In this document: one piece after another, positions 46,112 to 47,030 of the stretch
Layout: each line of letters begins with the position of its first letter
How positions within the stretch are numbered: position 1 is the stretch's first letter
Assembly: GCA_041485445.1 (NCBI GenBank)
Contig: JBGPJN010000002.1
Location: 1-47,030 of the forward strand
From: SHYG01 sp041485445
Lineage (GTDB): Bacteria; Chloroflexota; Dehalococcoidia; Lucifugimonadales; UBA3495
DNA length: 47,030 nucleotides
Reading direction: 5' to 3'
The notes under the pieces: model-generated
What the model was told of the DNA's origin: nothing
The model's input: only the letters and a program-made list of their open reading frames with translations
Database searches by the model: none
Translations under genes and position numbers: made by a program

Positions 46112-47030
46112 CTACTTGAACTGGATGTTGTCGATCCAGATGCCGTCGCCCGGTGCAACTCCTTCGGGGCCGCGATAGAACTGCCACTCAAAGACCACCG
46201 GGAGATAGCCAGGCAACGCAGTCTCAAAGTGGGTCCAGGAGGTGCTGTTGGGCAGGACCATGGCTGCTCCCGCAATAGGTCCGGCGATCATCTTAAAAGA
46301 GGCACAGCACGCTGGGCTGGCCGCCTTGATGTCGAAGGAGATGGTTTTAACTGTGGTGGTAAGGTCCCGAGGCTTCCACCAGACGCTGGAAACGCTGTTT
46401 ACATCGAGGTACCCCGAGTGCAAGCAGGGCGCTTCCTGGCACTGGCTGGAGAAGTCCACCAGCCAGGCGCTGCCGGAAGCCTGGAAGTCCCGGAATCCCA
46501 GGGCCTCGGCGTCCGCCGACATAACCGGTATCGGGTCTCTGAGTATCGGCGCCGGCGTGACCGATGGCTCGGTCGGCAGCGTCACCGTGGAAGTAGGAGA
46601 AGATCCAGGCTGGGTAAAGGGTGCTGCAGGGTCAGGCGTCAGGGCGGGCACTGTAGCTGGCAGCGGCGTGGGAGTAGCCGGGCTGAAGTTGGCGGGGACT
46701 GGTCCGGCGGGCTCATTTTCCCGCATCAACGCCGGCCCCACTCCGATTGCTATCAGCACTGCAATGCCGATTGCCCCGGCGGCGGCGAGCAGCCCAGTAC
46801 GCCGCTTTGGGCCGGGAGCCGGCGCTGAGGTTACCGGCGGCTCGTCCTTGTGCGGGGGCTGCGGGGGCTGGCCTCCAGACGGCGGCACGGCCCTGGGTGC
46901 GGGAGCACCCGCACCAGCGGCGGCCTTAGGCGGTGGTGCAGCGGCAGCGGCGTACCAAGGCGCGGAGGCAGCGGCAGCGGCGGCCTGAGGCGGGGGTGCA
47001 GCGGCAGCGGCGGCCTGAGGCGGGGGTGCA
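46112..47030 (-). CDS. Membrane protein with Ala/Pro/Gln repeats and C-terminal beta-rich domain (5' end beyond window)
   Basis: Partial gene; the frame is open to the window edge (about 306 codons seen). From the edge inward: an Ala/Pro/Gln-rich repeat region (46911-47030), a Pro-rich stretch, a membrane helix (RRTGLLAAAGAIGIAVLIAIGVG), a Thr/Pro stalk, and a C-terminal domain clearly paralogous to that of the 44690 gene: AEALGFRDFQASGSAWLVDFSSQCQEAPCLHSG, CCASFK and the ending GIWIDNIQFK. A GTG at 46888 could start a shorter protein, but the repeat region upstream is in frame and of matching composition, so the true start is probably outside. The missing N-terminus might be a J domain like its neighbour's; this cannot be seen. 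Confidence 0.7.
   Translation of the reverse strand, partial: APPPQAAAAAAPPPQAAAAAASAPWYAAAAAPPPKAAAGAGAPAPRAVPPSGGQPPQPPHKDEPPVTSAPAPGPKRRTGLLAAAGAIGIAVLIAIGVGPALMRENEPAGPVPANFSPATPTPLPATVPALTPDPAAPFTQPGSSPTSTVTLPTEPSVTPAPILRDPIPVMSADAEALGFRDFQASGSAWLVDFSSQCQEAPCLHSGYLDVNSVSSVWWKPRDLTTTVKTISFDIKAASPACCASFKMIAGPIAGAAMVLPNSTSWTHFETALPGYLPVVFEWQFYRGPEGVAPGDGIWIDNIQFK
46911..47030 (-). repeat. 30-bp tandem coding repeat (Ala/Gln/Pro)
   Basis: Four 30-base units cover the window edge. The last two (46971-47000 and 47001-47030) are identical and the first two are diverged. Each encodes ten residues of the type A-A-A-A-A-A-Q-P-P-P. The array may continue beyond the window. Confidence 0.8.

Overview
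The window is high-GC bacterial DNA with densely packed genes. Lipoprotein-type solute-binding proteins with Ala/Thr/Pro linkers, many dispersed palindromic repeats and a wide range of catabolic and transport genes suggest an uncultured Chloroflexota lineage (Dehalococcoidia/SAR202-like). That placement is an inference from gene style, because no rRNA or other marker gene is present.

Layout. 1-10.9 kb: a peptide-type solute-binding protein, a cyclase-family hydrolase, a GlcG/HbpS-like protein, hisF, a HAD hydrolase, hisIE, a membrane-anchored sugar-dehydrogenase-like beta-propeller, an S51 peptidase, a VOC protein and argS. 11.0-12.3 kb: a short transcription unit with its own promoter and terminator. 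It holds two genes that look truncated by in-frame UGA but read through into perfect family C-termini: an ArsM-like methyltransferase and a DsrE-like protein. In each the UGA sits where the family has a conserved Cys and is followed by a SECIS-like hairpin, so both are predicted selenoproteins. 12.5-16.3 kb: a heterodimeric ABC exporter. 16.4-24.7 kb: an Opp/Dpp-type importer (two ATPases, two permeases) with two paralogous binding proteins. 25.2-28.7 kb: a 2-hydroxyacid dehydrogenase, a DUF1801 protein, tRNA-Ser(GGA) and a membrane-anchored metalloprotease. 28.8-32.3 kb: a PhnCDE-type ABC importer whose binding protein resembles the family named putative selenate transporters. 32.8-40.8 kb: a patatin-like membrane phospholipase and a four-gene operon of small membrane protein, alpha-dioxygenase/cyclooxygenase-like haem peroxidase, di-haem cytochrome c and Old Yellow Enzyme-type reductase. 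41.2-44.3 kb: nurA and selB. 44.7-47.0 kb: two related proteins with a TM anchor, Pro/Thr linker and the same C-terminal domain, one with a degenerate J domain, the other running off the window.

The main theme is selenium: a candidate uptake system, the Sec-specific elongation factor SelB and two selenoprotein genes lie within about 33 kb. The presence of selB supports reading the two UGA codons as selenocysteine. A second theme is a possible oxylipin-like pathway: a lipase, a fatty-acid oxygenase with the Tyr-x-x-His motif, a cytochrome and an enone reductase.

Intergenic DNA carries several dispersed repeat families. One is a 124-161 bp MITE-like element with about 18 bp terminal inverted repeats (CAGGGCCGTTTCATTTTC type), present in four full copies and one partial copy.
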